From contig JAVTVX010000013.1 in NCBI GenBank assembly GCA_033439265.1, positions 3,126,501 to 3,190,500 on the forward strand: a stretch of DNA of 64,000 nucleotides, given 5' to 3'. Position 1 is the first letter of the stretch. Every line of letters begins with the position of its first letter. This document shows positions 25,863-37,638 of this stretch, one piece after another. The DNA comes from Dillenia suffruticosa. Lineage: Eukaryota > Streptophyta > Magnoliopsida > Dilleniales > Dilleniaceae. A program made the position numbers and the translations under genes. The notes beneath the pieces are model-generated. The model was given only the letters and a program-made list of their open reading frames with translations. It was not told the origin of the DNA and searched no databases.

Positions 25863-28800
25863 CAATGCAAGCATCAATTCCATGTAAAACTAGAACCTGT
25901 TATATGTAAATTCTTAAGGAGCAAACCATATGAAGGTGGCATGCGGTGACGTGATTTTTTGTTCCGTCCCATGCTTGTGTCTGATTTGAACCCCCATTCC
26001 AAACATTGTGCTTCTAGGACTGCCGGAAAAGACCCTCTTGTGGGTTTTATTAGAGCGTTGGGGCAAGGCAGGGTCTAAAGCATGGACGATTACTATAGAG
26101 AGCATGTATTAATTCATAATTCATTTCTGGAATCAATGTCAAAGAAAACCATATAGACATTTAATGAAAGCTTGCAACCTCTGGCCAGTACCAGAAACAG
26201 GTATCTCAGCCTTTATTGTTGCGCCATGCAAATGACAGTCCCAATTGACATTCACCTCTCTCTCTCTCCCTCTCTCTCTCTCTCAATTTGTATGGAACTT
26301 CGCTGTACATAGTTTTTTTTATAGGCTGATGTCGCTCTTCCAAGGGGGATTTTTCTTCTTTTTTTCTTTTTTTCTTTTATTTTTGGTTTTTTTTCTTCTT
26401 TTTTTTTTTTTTATGGGCCGGGAAAGGGGGGGGGGGGGTTTGTTTCAACATCCTAATCTCTTCGTGCTTGGGGGAGCTGAAGTCCCGGTCAATCGGGGAA
26501 AGCAGTTTGGTGAAACGGAATTTTCACCCTCCTCACCCCTTTCTCACCGAAAGTAAGCTTCATCACTCAAGCATAAACTCTAGAAAAATATTAATAACAT
26601 ATTTTTCTTATTTTATAATTATGTGATTAACAGATTTAGTATCTTATATTTATATAATCATAATTTAAAAACGTGTTTATAATACTAACTTTATTAACAA
26701 AATACCACACTAATTAGACTTGAAAGTTTAATATTTTGATAAATTATAGTAATTAGCTTCCACAAATGAATTAATTTTAAAATATATATGATAATGGAGT
26801 TTTGGATAATCAACCCCGCCAACTATTAAAAAAAAAAAAGAAAATAGGAGAAGTTTAATGTGAATGTCATATCACTGGACTTCCCCCGTTGACAAACATC
26901 TTATCAGGAAGAAAATGACAAACATCTCTCCTCTCCTCTCCTCTCCTTGAAGAAAAAAAAAAATATAATAAAAAAAGTTCAAATTTATTGAGCAATTTTG
27001 AAAATTTATGCGCACAAATCCACATGGTTAAAGCTAGCTGGCCTTGGTTGGTTCATTGGACTCCAAGGACTGCCACTCTTTTGTTCTCTTTTGGTTTTTT
27101 GAAACTGGTATATGGCTGCCTGTCATTTTGAGACTTGACTCAGTGAGTCAGCGGCCTAGACTCAGAAAACTCACTCGGCTGCTCCCGCCCATACCGACTC
27201 AGGCAGCGGTATTACCTAGTTCTTCCCACGTAACCCCACGCGCATTCGGAGAGCGTAACTCATACGGTACCGCTCAACACCTTTCCCTTTCCCTATAATC
27301 TCATGCAGGTACATCCTCAGCAATCTCAATCATACCAAAAATATTTAAGAGAGAAAAAACCACACTCATATTTCTGCCGCTCCCTATTCCAAGAAGGCCT
27401 TTTTAGAGAAAAAAATAAAAAAATATTTCCATCCATTAATATTTTAAAAAAATTATGAGATTTAAATTACTTTGAAAAAACATAAATCCTTTTAATTGAA
27501 CTAAATTAAATATTTAATATCTATATGTCATATCTTATTAAAATTTATGACTAGTTAAATGAATTGAGCCTATTATCAATAAAATATACATGATAAGCAT
27601 TTCATTTAAAATATTATAATATGCCCGTCTCAATTATTAAAATATTATAATAGTTATTATCGTGTACTAAATAAAAAATTAAAATATAATATGCGTGTCT
27701 CGACTATTATCCATGTAATTAAAATATAACAATTTCATTTAAAAAGTAAGAAAAGCTTGTTATGTAAGATGGATACCGTGATACACGAAAATTTCTCAAA
27801 ATTAGTGTTTCTCCATTTTAAGAACGTTTTCCTTTTTTGAAATATTTTTTAAGCGTTTCAACATATTAAATTAATTTATAATTATATAAAATTCTTATAT
27901 TTTTTATAATTATATATTTAATAAATTATTTATTTATTTATTTATAATTTTTATTTTCTCTATTAATTGTCTTATAATTAATAACTATATATTTGATTAT
28001 TTTAATTTTTGTTATGAAATATGACATTCTATTTTTCATAAAAATAATTAATATTTATGTAAAAATTCTTATACTTTTATATTTATATATTTACCTACAC
28101 TTTCATTTTTTATATTTTTACAAAATATTGTTTTATTATATCATATCCGTTTTTATTTCCATACAACATAGATACCACCTATGTTGCATGAAAACAAAAT
28201 TGATAAAAATAAAATGGATACGAAATAATACGAAAACGTGAGTAAACGTATAAATATAAAAAATATAAAAATTTTATATAAATATTAATTATTTTATAAA
28301 AATAATACAATAATCATATTTTATAACAAGAAAATATTAATATTGAAAAGTTTTCGTATATCATATGATACTAGAACACAAGCTCAAGTTTAATAGTAGG
28401 CATTATTATTGAATTTAAAAAAAAAAAAAAACTAAATCCCAACCCAAAAGTTACACTCTTTTCGATTTTACAATAGTGATTTCTTGTATAGAAAAAGATG
28501 GGGAAAAATTCCTGCTCCTCTCATTTTTGTTTTGATAAAGAAACATTTGACAATAATGAAAAATAGATCATTATATGATATTAATACCGCATTATATTTC
28601 AAATAATTTGCATTGGAATTTCTAAATTTTACGTTTCTTAAACTTCTAATATAACAAAATTTTCTTTATCAATTTGAGGGGCTAAGTAATTCGATAAAAT
28701 CAAGAAAGAGCACTTCAATTTCTTTATGATCTTTAGTTATTCGCAAAAATAACAAAAGCCAATAAATATAAAAAATAATAAGAAAAATGTCAATCTCAAC

Positions 28801-29008
28801 TCCCCCAATTTTAATTTGGAATGGGTTGAAAATATTATTCATGGTAATTTAATAAAATAAAGAGTATATCAAAATTCTTCCCGATCTTTTATTATTTAAT
28901 AAAAAGAAAAAGTAGTGAATGTAAAAAGAAAAACTTTTAAAAATGTCGATCTCCAGTGGGACACCTAGGAGCACGTTGGGAACTCGTTCTTAAATTAAAA
29001 TCGTTGAA
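25863..29008. other. 3' flank of the Raf gene and AT-rich intergenic DNA
   Basis: The 3'UTR probably fills the first 300 bases. A CT-rich block lies at 26255-26284, followed by T runs and a 13-base G run at 26426-26438. A locally GC-rich patch at 27120-27290 has an open frame (27044-27298) without any family signal. Bases 27.4-29.0 kb are AT-rich with nothing recognisable. Confidence 0.5.
26426..26438 (+). repeat. poly-G run (13 G)
   Basis: A homopolymer G tract in the 3' flank of the Raf gene. It is prone to sequencing or assembly error. Confidence 0.8.
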
Positions 29009-30907
29009 GAGATAATTACATGCTAAATGCCTGAATTTTATTCCCAATTTATTAAATTGATTCATAAACTTCAAAACATAATGGTTGAAAACCTAAACTT
29101 TAGATACATTAACAAATTGATTTTTTCATCAGTAACGACGCCTAGTTAACCGTTAAATATTGACATAAATTTATGTGATAAATGATGTGATAGACAAATT
29201 CTGAGTTGGTTTCTATCATAGAGAGAATTGTTGACATGTCACCTGACACGTCAGCAACATGCTGATGTGGCAATGCCACATCACTCCAAAATTAAAAGAG
29301 AAATAAATAAATAAAGAGAAAAAAGAAAAAAAAATGAAAAAGTTTGTACAAAACTGAGGCTAAGAGGGAGAAAAAACAAAAAAAAAAAAACAAAATAAAT
29401 TTCTCTCTCTCTCCCCCCTCCCGGTTTCTGTCTATCTCAACTCTTCATGGATCAACAACAATGGAAGAATAAAAGCAAAAACTGATGATGACCTAACCCT
29501 AAAACAAAAGAACCAAGCCCAAACCAAGTGAGGTTTGCGGGATTTGCTGATGGGTCTGATGGAACCCTAAAAATCGATGACAATTGTGGATGAAAGGATG
29601 CAAAGAAATTGAAGGTCGCGATTGAATCTAATCGATTAAAACTACAAAGGCGGTGTGATGGTAAACTCAAAGAAGTCGAAGGAGATTTCTATAGTCGATG
29701 GTTTAAGGCTGCGGTGGAGACGGTGATTTCAAAGGCAGAGGTGGAGACAGCTTTACTTGAAGACTTCTACGTCTTCGGTTTTTTTTTTTTTTTTGTGAAA
29801 TAGATGGAAAGAGATTTTTGGATGGGTTTTTTGTTTTTTCCTTTGAGGAAATTTTTGTTCACCATCAACATAAGTCTGTAACTTCAATTTGGGAAAATTT
29901 TTGTTCACCATCAACTGTTTGCAAAATCAATAATCAACTTCTGAAATTTCCAGAATTTCTTCCCTTTATCAGATAATAACAAAGCTTATGGAGCTGGGGC
30001 ATGAATTCTTCCTCACCTTTTCCATCAGAATTTGCCATGGCTATGAAAATCTAAGCTTCAAATGCCGCCAATGTGATTTTTTTTTTAGATTCTATAATTT
30101 TTCAATTTTTTAGGCTTTCTGGCTTGTTACTATTGCTGTTGGATCCTTGAGTTCACTTTGAATAGGAGGAAGAAGAAGAAGAAGAAGAAGAAGGTGGGGA
30201 GATGGAGGGCATGTGACCACATGTTCAAGGAGAGAGAGAAAGAAAGAGAGAGATCTTTGTTTTTTTGAAATGTTAATGGCTTCTTCTATTCCTTACTATT
30301 ATCCTCACTCCCAACCTTCTCTCTTTCCACAAACCCCATTTTCTCCCTCTAACCCATTCTCTCTCCAAAATCCCAACTTTCTGTTCCTTAGTTTTTCAAA
30401 ATTTCATATTTGTGGTTTAATTGAAGTTAAAAAAAATTTAGAAAGATGGATAGAGTGAGAGAGAGTTATGGTATTTTCTGTTGACAGAAATGGAGGAAGG
30501 GCACGTGGGTTTCATGCCGAGAAGAGAGAGAACAAGTGCATTTTTATGATTTAAATAATATTAATATTTAATTTATAAAGATAAAAATAAAATAAAAAAA
30601 TTGTTTCTATCATTGAAATAAAACTTAACAAACGTGGCAGTGCAACGTCAGCACATTGGTGATGTGACAGTATAATGTGTTTGGGATGATGACTTGGCAT
30701 GCCATGTAAGTATTTGTCTGACATGGTAACTTTGTGCATGATTAGTGTTGACGTATCAGTTGACATATTAGCAATTACCATCACTCTGAAAGTCAGAGGA
30801 GGTGTTAGAAATTTTGAAGTTTAGATACTTAATTGTTACCTTTTGAAATTTAAAAACCAATTTATAAATTTGAGGTAAAATTTCAGAGCTTGGTATGTAA
30901 TTATCTC
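29009..30907. mobile_element. long-TIR non-autonomous DNA transposon (MULE-like), ~1.9 kb
   Basis: The left end begins GAGATAATTACATGC and the right end finishes as its inverse, ...ATGTAATTATCTC. Similarity in inverted orientation continues for about 100 bases with mismatches (left 29009-29110, right 30805-30907). Looser subterminal inverted matches reach 250-300 bases, including CGTCAGCA/TGCTGACG words. The interior (29400-30550) holds no transposase. It has CT-rich and (AAG)n tracts and GC-richer segments that could be captured host DNA. Flanks TCGTTGAAG and TCGTTCGCTG could be a damaged 9-bp target duplication, which with the long TIRs suggests a Mutator-like element. Superfamily assignment is inferred. 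Confidence 0.6.
30167..30193 (+). repeat. (AAG)n microsatellite
   Basis: About nine AGA/AAG units inside the long-TIR element. Confidence 0.85.
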
Positions 30908-31074
30908 GTTCGCTGAATATATTATTCATTTATGATACACACGCGCCGACTCAAATATTTGAATTTTAAAATTTATCAATAAAATGAAATATAGAAAAAT
31001 TGAAAGTCACCCTTTCGAGAACCCTGGTTATCCACGTCAGCATATCTGGGCCTTAAATTCGAAGCCCTAGTCTC

Positions 31075-31268
31075 TAGTTCTCTCTCTCTCTCTCTCTTCG
31101 ATTAAATTCGGAAATCTCTCTCTCTCTCGATGTCTCTCTCTCTCAAGTGAAGGGATTTGAGTCCACCGGATAGACTCTTTTTGAGGTGTTCAAATCGAAA
31201 GCATTTCGAAGGCAAACCAAAGAAACCCCAGAAAAAAATAAAAAAAATAAAAAATCGAGTTCTCGTCT
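31075..31268 (+). other. 5'UTR exon of the DUF1644 gene (approximate start)
   Basis: A CT-rich leader with several (CT)n stretches ends in TCGTCTG before a GTAAAATTT donor at about 31269. The matching acceptor TTATTGTAG ends at 32639, giving a 5'UTR intron of about 1.37 kb. No ATG with a long frame is needed in this exon. Its start and exact donor are inferred. Confidence 0.5.
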
Positions 31269-32724
31269 GGTAAAATTTTCTGTTTCTGTTCTCAAAGTTT
31301 TAAATTAGATTGTGTGTTTGTTTGATTATCTTTGGATCTGTTTAATTCCTATCTTTTCTGGCTTTTAATTGCTTCTTTTGGGTGTGTTTATGATTAGGGC
31401 TTTTATGGGGTAATTCTAAAAGGGGTGTTTTCTGATCTTGAATCGGAATTGCGATTTTTGAGCTGTTTTGGGTCTAGGGTATCTCTATTCTGAAAATTTA
31501 TAAACTGGGTCTTGATTGTTCATGGGGTTTGTTTGAGAACTTGAATGATGATTCTTTGATAGTTAGCTGATATTTGAATTGTAAACAAAATTTATGTTGT
31601 GGGGTTGAATTCTTTTTCCTTTCTTTTTGGTTTAGAATTAGAACACGTGTATATATTCGAAATGCTATTTTTGTTCTTGAATTTATGTTGTTTGAAGCTT
31701 TTTTGCAAAGAAGCCAAAATAAACTTGGGGAAAAGAATGTCGTGTATTGTAATTGCTTGCAATAGAACTGTGGACATTTTTAGTTTTTAGCGATATATAT
31801 GATATATGTTGATCTACTTTTTATTTTCTGTTTAACGTGTAGCTGTATTTATTGAATCTGTGACTTACGATTTTATGCCTTCTATGTTGATTGATTTTCA
31901 ATTTGAATGTCATTGAGAACTGATTTTATGTTGTCTTGCATTGGTCATCTTGATTCTTTGTTATCATTGCTGTATGTTTTTGTGGAGGTTAGAGTTTAGA
32001 AGCGTACTAGGATATTAAATACAAAAAAAAAACCCCTTGCGTCATTGCATGTTCTTGTCCCTGTCATAGAAAAGAAGTCCCTGACTCACTGTCATAGAAA
32101 AGAAGTCCCTGTGATAAAAAGAAGTCGACATTTTAATTTCTAAGGATTCCCTTTTGTAGAATTGTCTGCTGAAGAAGAATCCTTGTTGAAAATGAAGTCC
32201 AAATAGCATGATGTTCTTTCTGGGTGATCTGTGAAATAACATCTATCTCAATTATAATCAAAGAGTTTTTGCCTATTCTTTTGAGTGCAATATTTCCCTG
32301 TTTATTTACTACTGAATTACTGATGAAATGCAAAACCCAGTGTTTGAATATCCTGGACTTTCACCTTCCTCCTTTTCTTTTGATGATCGATTGAGTGGTC
32401 CAAGTCATTACATCAGATGGGGTTAATGTTTGGGGGGGCTGTGTGGGTTGTACTTCCTTTATACTGTTTCGGAAACTTCGATTAGATGTTTTCTAGTGGA
32501 GAGCAAATGAGTTTGTTCTTTTTCAGTCCCATAAAATCAATCGAGTCATTGAACCACACATCATTATTATATTCGTGAGCTTTGAGCATTATGTTGTAAA
32601 ACGTACTTATTCTTTTCGTCTTGTTTTTTCTTATTGTAGTCTCAAGCTTACAATATTCTCTTGCTGCCTTGCGGAGGCACCAGAATTGTTATTGTCTGTA
32701 GTGATTTTATTTTTGACTTTCAAC

Positions 32725-33738
32725 ATGCCAAAGGAGAGAAGAGACCGATCTATATCATCTGATAGGTCCAGGGCATCTCCTTTTCCCTGCAGCTCCAGTC
32801 GCTTAAGGCGATCTCCAGAAAGATCTGCAGATAATGAGGAGGATATTAAAGAATGGGAAGAGGCTAGATGTCCTGTTTGTATGGAACATCCTCACAATGC
32901 GATTCTTCTTCTCTGTTCTTCCCATATGAAGGGTTGCCGGCCCTACATGTGTGATACTAGCTATCGTCATTCGAACTGTTTTGATCAGTTTAGAAAGTCA
33001 TTCTTGGATAATTCTTCACCGGCGGCACCTCAAGATGAAACCAATGCATTCTCAGATAATAACTCATCAAGCACAGTAACTTTAGAACCTGTAGATAGGG
33101 ACTTAAGAGGAAGAAGTGAAGAACCGGTTGGTCGTCAGAATACACCTTGTGAAAACCAGGTGCAGCCAAAGTTGGTCTGCCCTCTTTGTCGGGGACAAAT
33201 CACGGGGTGGGTTGTGGTAGAACCCGCACGCCTTTTTATGAATGCCAAATCCAGAAGCTGTTCCTGTGAAACATGTGAGTTCAGTGGCACCTATACAGAT
33301 CTTAGGAAGCATGCACGTCTTGAGCACCCCCTTGTACGACCATCAGAAGCTGACCCAGAGCGACAGCGTAATTGGAGGAGGTTGGAAAGGCAAATGGATC
33401 TTGCAGATGTGCTCAGTACAATTCAATCATCATTTGGAGATGTAAGAGATGAGGATAGCCTTTTGCCCATGGATGATGGTGGTTTGTTGACTGTATTTTT
33501 TCTAATTAGAGTTTTCCGTCCTGGGGGAAGTTCAAGAAGTAGTAGCTGGTCTGGCTTGTCAAGAGCCAGAGCACAAATAGGAGTTAGAAGAAGATCAGGG
33601 AGGTTGTGGGGGGAGAGCTATGAAGGGGAAAGTGGGTCTGCCCCAAGAGAGGAGGAAAATGAATCCTCAGATGGTGGTTCGGAACCTCGTAGACGGCGGC
33701 ATCTCAGACGACGAGTTGCACCAGATGAGCAGCAATGA
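32725..33738 (+). CDS. DUF1644 zinc-finger-like protein
   Basis: A single coding exon of 337 aa. The start MPKERRDRSISSDRS was chosen because the longer frame (from 32575) begins in the presumed intron and crosses its acceptor at 32639. After a basic Ser/Arg-rich head comes CPVCMEHPHNAILLLCSSH (49-67), then C71, C76, H82 and C85. A second segment has CPLCRGQITGW (152-162). A C2H2-like unit follows (C181, C184, H196, H201) with KHARLEHP. This order, CPVCxExPHNAVLLLCSS to GCRPxMCxTSxRHSNCLDQ to CPLCRGxVxGW, is the DUF1644 pattern. The C-terminus (265-337) is rich in Arg, Ser and Glu. Some rice members are linked to stress responses, but the molecular function is unknown. A GTAAGT at 33792 could mark a 3'UTR intron. 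Confidence 0.93.
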   Translation: MPKERRDRSISSDRSRASPFPCSSSRLRRSPERSADNEEDIKEWEEARCPVCMEHPHNAILLLCSSHMKGCRPYMCDTSYRHSNCFDQFRKSFLDNSSPAAPQDETNAFSDNNSSSTVTLEPVDRDLRGRSEEPVGRQNTPCENQVQPKLVCPLCRGQITGWVVVEPARLFMNAKSRSCSCETCEFSGTYTDLRKHARLEHPLVRPSEADPERQRNWRRLERQMDLADVLSTIQSSFGDVRDEDSLLPMDDGGLLTVFFLIRVFRPGGSSRSSSWSGLSRARAQIGVRRRSGRLWGESYEGESGSAPREEENESSDGGSEPRRRRHLRRRVAPDEQQ

Positions 33739-33918
33739 TGGCCAATGCTTGTTTCAAATCAGTTCACGTTTGTTTCTCTGAAGTTCATATCGTAAGTACC
33801 CTGATACTTTTTGGCTTATATTCTGTATGCTGCTAAATGGATTTGATTGCTACCCATTTGGGGTGTTTGCACGATGCATATGATTGATGGGCTACAGTTA
33901 GTGCTTAATGGGTTGGCC

Positions 33919-33930
33919 GGGGGGGGGGGG
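33919..33930 (+). repeat. poly-G run (12 G)
   Basis: A homopolymer G tract about 180 bases after the DUF1644 stop codon. Confidence 0.8.
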
Positions 33931-34599
33931 ATTTGAACCACAGAATGCTTAATTAAAACCATCCTTGTTTTTCATGTGGTGAAAGAATGAAGCAATGCAA
34001 ATTCTCTTGTTTGTCATTGGGGGATCTTTATGGCACAGTGTTGAAACCGCTCGCAATTGCTGAAATTGGTGACAAAGAAGCAAAAGCGAACACTAGTTTC
34101 CAATTGAAGTTTTACATTGGGCAATGCTTATTTTGCCTTAAACATGTATTTATTCTGTGGATTTTCTCTATATATGCTTCTTTAATACCATAATTGCTAT
34201 GACAGAAGTTTGAATTAGCCAAAATTTTAGCTGTCTTGGGCCACCCACAAATTGAATTGTGTCTTAAAACCTTCACTTGTTTCTATATTAGGGACATAAC
34301 TCAAAATTCACCAGGTTTTGACGCAGCTTGCATGAGAGGCAGTCCTATTTAAAAATGATATTTTGATTTTCTTCCATGTGACTGGAAGGTTCCCCGGTCG
34401 AAGCAAGCTGCAAATGGGAGTTTATTATGATTGACCCATATTGGTTTATCTGGAATATGCATGACGGAGAGTGGGGTTTAAATTAAATACTTATTATCAT
34501 AACAATTTTAATTTTTAATGGGTAATTGATTTTTGTTTGTAAAATTTTAATTTTTAATAAAGAAATTTTATTTAGTTAGAATACGCGAATAGGCCTAGA

Positions 34600-34812
34600 T
34601 TGGTTCTCGTTACTCTAATGATTTTGGTTTTCTATCATCGGAATCTAGATTTTACTCGATTAATCCGATTCGAATATTGTGGAGCCTAATTAGAGGGTTG
34701 GTTCTCTTAAATCCTGTTTCTTCATTCTAAGGGTTCGAATTTGAGACCTTTGATTAAGGAGGTAGAGTGTTTAATCACTTAATCCAAAAAAATTTGGTCT
34801 CGTTACTTTAAT
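34600..34812 (-). mobile_element. tRNA-derived SINE (family B), copy 1
   Basis: On the minus strand the body (34793-34620) reads GGATTAAGTGATTAAACACTC, then a B-box region CTCAAATTCGAACCC, and ends in an A-rich GAAAACCAAAATC. It is flanked by near-identical repeats TTGGTTCTCGTTACTCTAAT (34600-34619) and TTGGTCTCGTTACTTTAAT (34794-34812). It shares its layout and many words with the insertion at 51747-51950. Confidence 0.7.
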
Positions 34813-35243
34813 TTGATATTGGGTGTGGTATTACGACCGGTGTATGTGCATTATTCGGTGGAAAAAAAGAAGGTAGATCTAATCTAACTTATTTTGTTAA
34901 TAGCGAGCAGAAATGGGTTCTGGCCCCAATGTTTAGTTTTTAGAAGTTGGGGAGTTGTCATTAGAATGGAGAAGACCTTAATACTACAACAATAACAAAC
35001 GGAGTCTTATTCACAAAATTTGAGATCGATCATTTGAGAGACAAATTTATATAAGATAGAAAAAAGAGAAAAACAAGAATAAAATATGTATAGATAAAAA
35101 TAAATAAAAAGAAAAAGAAAATAAAATAAGATAAAAATAAATAAATGTGATTTCTTCCATTTAGAGACCGCATTTTCTTTATTTTCAAAACATATTGGGT
35201 TGGTTTGAACTTTGAAGATTAGTTGGCAGTACGGCAACAGAAG

Positions 35244-35468
35244 GTCTTGCTTTGTTGAGACACAGGCCTCTCATCCCACATCGACTGTGAGGATAACCCG
35301 GTGAGAATGATGTGTTGGGGTTCACCCCGAGATTTCACTTGCATGACGTTTCGGTGAAAACCCGCCCGAAAACATCCTGAAACGCGCTGGACTGGAGCTA
35401 TTGTCCTAATTTGGCCTCCCTGAAGGGGTCCAGAGGAGCTCCCTTTCAGGAGTGTCCTAAGGCAAGAC
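35244..35468. repeat. GC-rich structured repeat block with inverted ends and a snRNA-type USE
   Basis: About 225 bases stand out sharply from AT-rich flanks. The ends are inverted (GTCTTGC at the left, GCAAGAC at the right). Inside are ATCCCACATCG at 35273-35283, identical to the plant snRNA upstream sequence element (RTCCCACATCG), and two clear hairpins: GGGGTT-CACCCC near 35319 and CCTGAAGGGG pairing with CCCTTTCAGG near 35430-35460. There is no TATA box about 35 bases downstream of the USE, so an active snRNA promoter is unlikely. It may be a MITE or an unrecognised repeat. Confidence 0.45.
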
Positions 35469-35763
35469 TTGGTGTCATTATTTGTTGTCTGGTTTATTGT
35501 TATAGATTAAATTTTTTTTTGGTGAACAAAATTTTTTTATAATTGAGGAAGTTTATGTGTGTGTATATATATATATTAGAAAATGAGTTCTTTTTTTTTT
35601 ATTTGATCACCGTTATGTGAAAATTTGAATAATCTGCTTCAAACAATTGTGGGTCCAATTTATGGATTAGTTTTCTTAATATCTGTTTTTTCATTTTTAA
35701 AATTCAAATTTAAAATTTTAATTAAGAGGGTCTAGTGACCTATCATTAGATCTATAAGTTGTT

Positions 35764-35985
35764 GGAAAGAAAGAATATATTAACGGTCAGTTGATTTAGT
35801 GTGATGTAGTGTTAAATCTTTTAACCAAGGTCACGAGTTTGACTCGCGACTTGTGTATAAAACAGACTAAATTAGGAGGATAGCCCTTTAAATAAGTTAC
35901 TATAAGTTACGGATTGAATTAATTAAAATATGATTTTAGATATCGGTTGATATAGTAAAAAAAAAAAAAGGGAAAGAGAGAATAT
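35764..35985 (+). mobile_element. tRNA-derived SINE (family A), copy 1
   Basis: The body 35779-35970 has a tRNA-like head (TTTAGTGTGATGTAGTGTTA ... CACGAGTTTGACTCGCG as B-box region), a shared middle (CCCTTTAAATAAGTTACTATA, GGATTGAATTAAT) and ends GGTTGATATAGT plus 13 A. Flanking repeats are GGAAAGAAAGAATAT (35764-35778) and GGAAAGAGAGAATAT (35971-35985), one mismatch in 15. Confidence 0.75.
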
Positions 35986-36125
35986 GCTCCAAGGAATTTA
36001 AGTAATTGGTTTTGTTAAGTGCCAGTTCAATTGTTTGACCCTTTTCTTCTTTTCTTTTCTTTTGTACCCTTAGATTTTGACTTACAAACTTAAAAAAGCT
36101 TATAGTTGAAAATAGAAAGGATAAC

Positions 36126-36186
36126 ATGAAAGATCAATAGTACCAAAAAAAAAAAAAAAAAAAAAAAAAAAAGATGAATGATCAAT
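36126..36186 (+). mobile_element. poly-A-only retroposon insertion
   Basis: Only six bases (AGTACC) and 28 A lie between ATGAAAGATCAAT (36126-36138) and ATGAATGATCAAT (36174-36186), which match at 12 of 13 positions. This is what an extremely 5'-truncated LINE or SINE insertion would leave. The parent family cannot be named. Confidence 0.5.
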
Positions 36187-37425
36187 GGGTTAAAGAGTAG
36201 CAAGATTTATTAATGTGTTATGGGCCTTCTTTCAAATCCATGTTAGAAAGATGCACCGAGAAGAAAAATAATAATAATAATAATAATTTAAGCCGTGACA
36301 TGTTGCCATTGAAGGTCAAATAGCAATGATTTCATTAGTATCTTTGTATGGTTGAGAATAATTTAAGCCACTCATGAGCCGTTTGTGGTTAGATCTATTT
36401 GGGTCCGATTAAATTGAAATTGTTTTTCTAATTGATTTAGTTTAAAACTAATAAGTTAGTATATTTGATTTGTTTTTGTTTGATTCGACTCAGTAATCTA
36501 ATAAATCGGTTTGCATAATTAATCATAAAGAAAATATACTTTAAATATAATTTATATGATATGATTATAACATGTATTTTAATATATATTATTAGGATAA
36601 AGTTTACAGTAGTAGTAAAGATATTTTATTAATCTGGTCTAATAGGGTACAATTTAGACCGAAGTTTATTAGATTTATAAACAAGTTAAGCCAAGTGTAA
36701 TCTTTAAGCTTATTATAAGTCACAAAATTTGGAACAGTAATTTTTATAAAATTGACTTGTGAGGTTGATATGATTCGATCTGATTCATTTTGATCGGATT
36801 AGAGTCGATTTGACTTTTTTTTTACTTGACCGATCAATATTTGAGAGTAGAGATTTTCTCATATAATTCTTTTCATTTGATTGGAAAAAGGGGTGATTGT
36901 GATTTGTGGTGCAAATGGCCAACGGTTGGATTCCTATTTTAGGGTCTGGATTGGTGTCTTGGACTTGCAAAAGAGATATCCAATTGGCGTTGTTTTGGGT
37001 AAACATGATGGGGCGGTTCTATAATAGACGCCATTTCTACATCGATTCAACAGGTTTTGATGGTGGTTGGACTGTTGGTCCTTATAAGTCTTGGTCTGGG
37101 TCTGGGTCTAAGTCGCTATGTGGTCCTATTTTTGTAGGTTGTTTGCTGTTTTGGGTACAGGTATGTTTACTTTGGGCTTTGTTTGACCCGTAACTCATTT
37201 AGGAGTCTCCTGGTGACAGAAATTCTATTAAATGGGGGGCATCAGTGTTTTTGTTCGATTAATCTGATTTGAGAACAGTAAAATCTGTTAAAAGATTGAT
37301 TTTTTTGAATTTCATTTTTCTATTCTCATGACTCAAACACGAGAGGGAGTATAGCATCCTATTACTACACTCATAAGAGTCTGATACGGGGGCATTAGTT
37401 AAAACATAAATTAGTAATGTTATAA

Positions 37426-37638
37426 ATAATTATGGGATATCAATAAATAGTTGATTTAGTAGAATGTTGTATAAGATTTCTTGACTAAGTTTTTGAATTT
37501 GATTTATGGATTGGACATGAAAAAAACTCCGTTGGGAGGGTAGTTCTCTTAAATGGGTCAGTATAAGTTTCAAATCGGATTAATCGGAGTATGAATCCGG
37601 AGATTGATTGATATAGTATAAAAAAATAACCATGGGAT
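37426..37638 (+). mobile_element. tRNA-derived SINE (family A), copy 2
   Basis: The body 37440-37624 shares with the copy at 35779-35970 the words GTTGATTTAGT, CTCTTAAATGGGTCAGTATAAG, a GGATTAAT word, and the end TTGATTGATATAGTA plus an A tail, in the same order and orientation. Flanks AATAATTATGGGAT (37426-37439) and AATAACCATGGGAT (37625-37638) match at 12 of 14 positions. The B-box region is more decayed than in copy 1. Confidence 0.7.

Noticed and set aside
29452..29803. overlapping short frames inside the long-TIR element as a captured gene
   Set aside because: Neither frame shows a known domain. Capture is kept only as a hypothesis for the whole interior.
35273..35283. active snRNA promoter at the USE motif
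   Set aside because: There is no TATA box at the fixed distance and no snRNA sequence downstream, so only the motif is reported.
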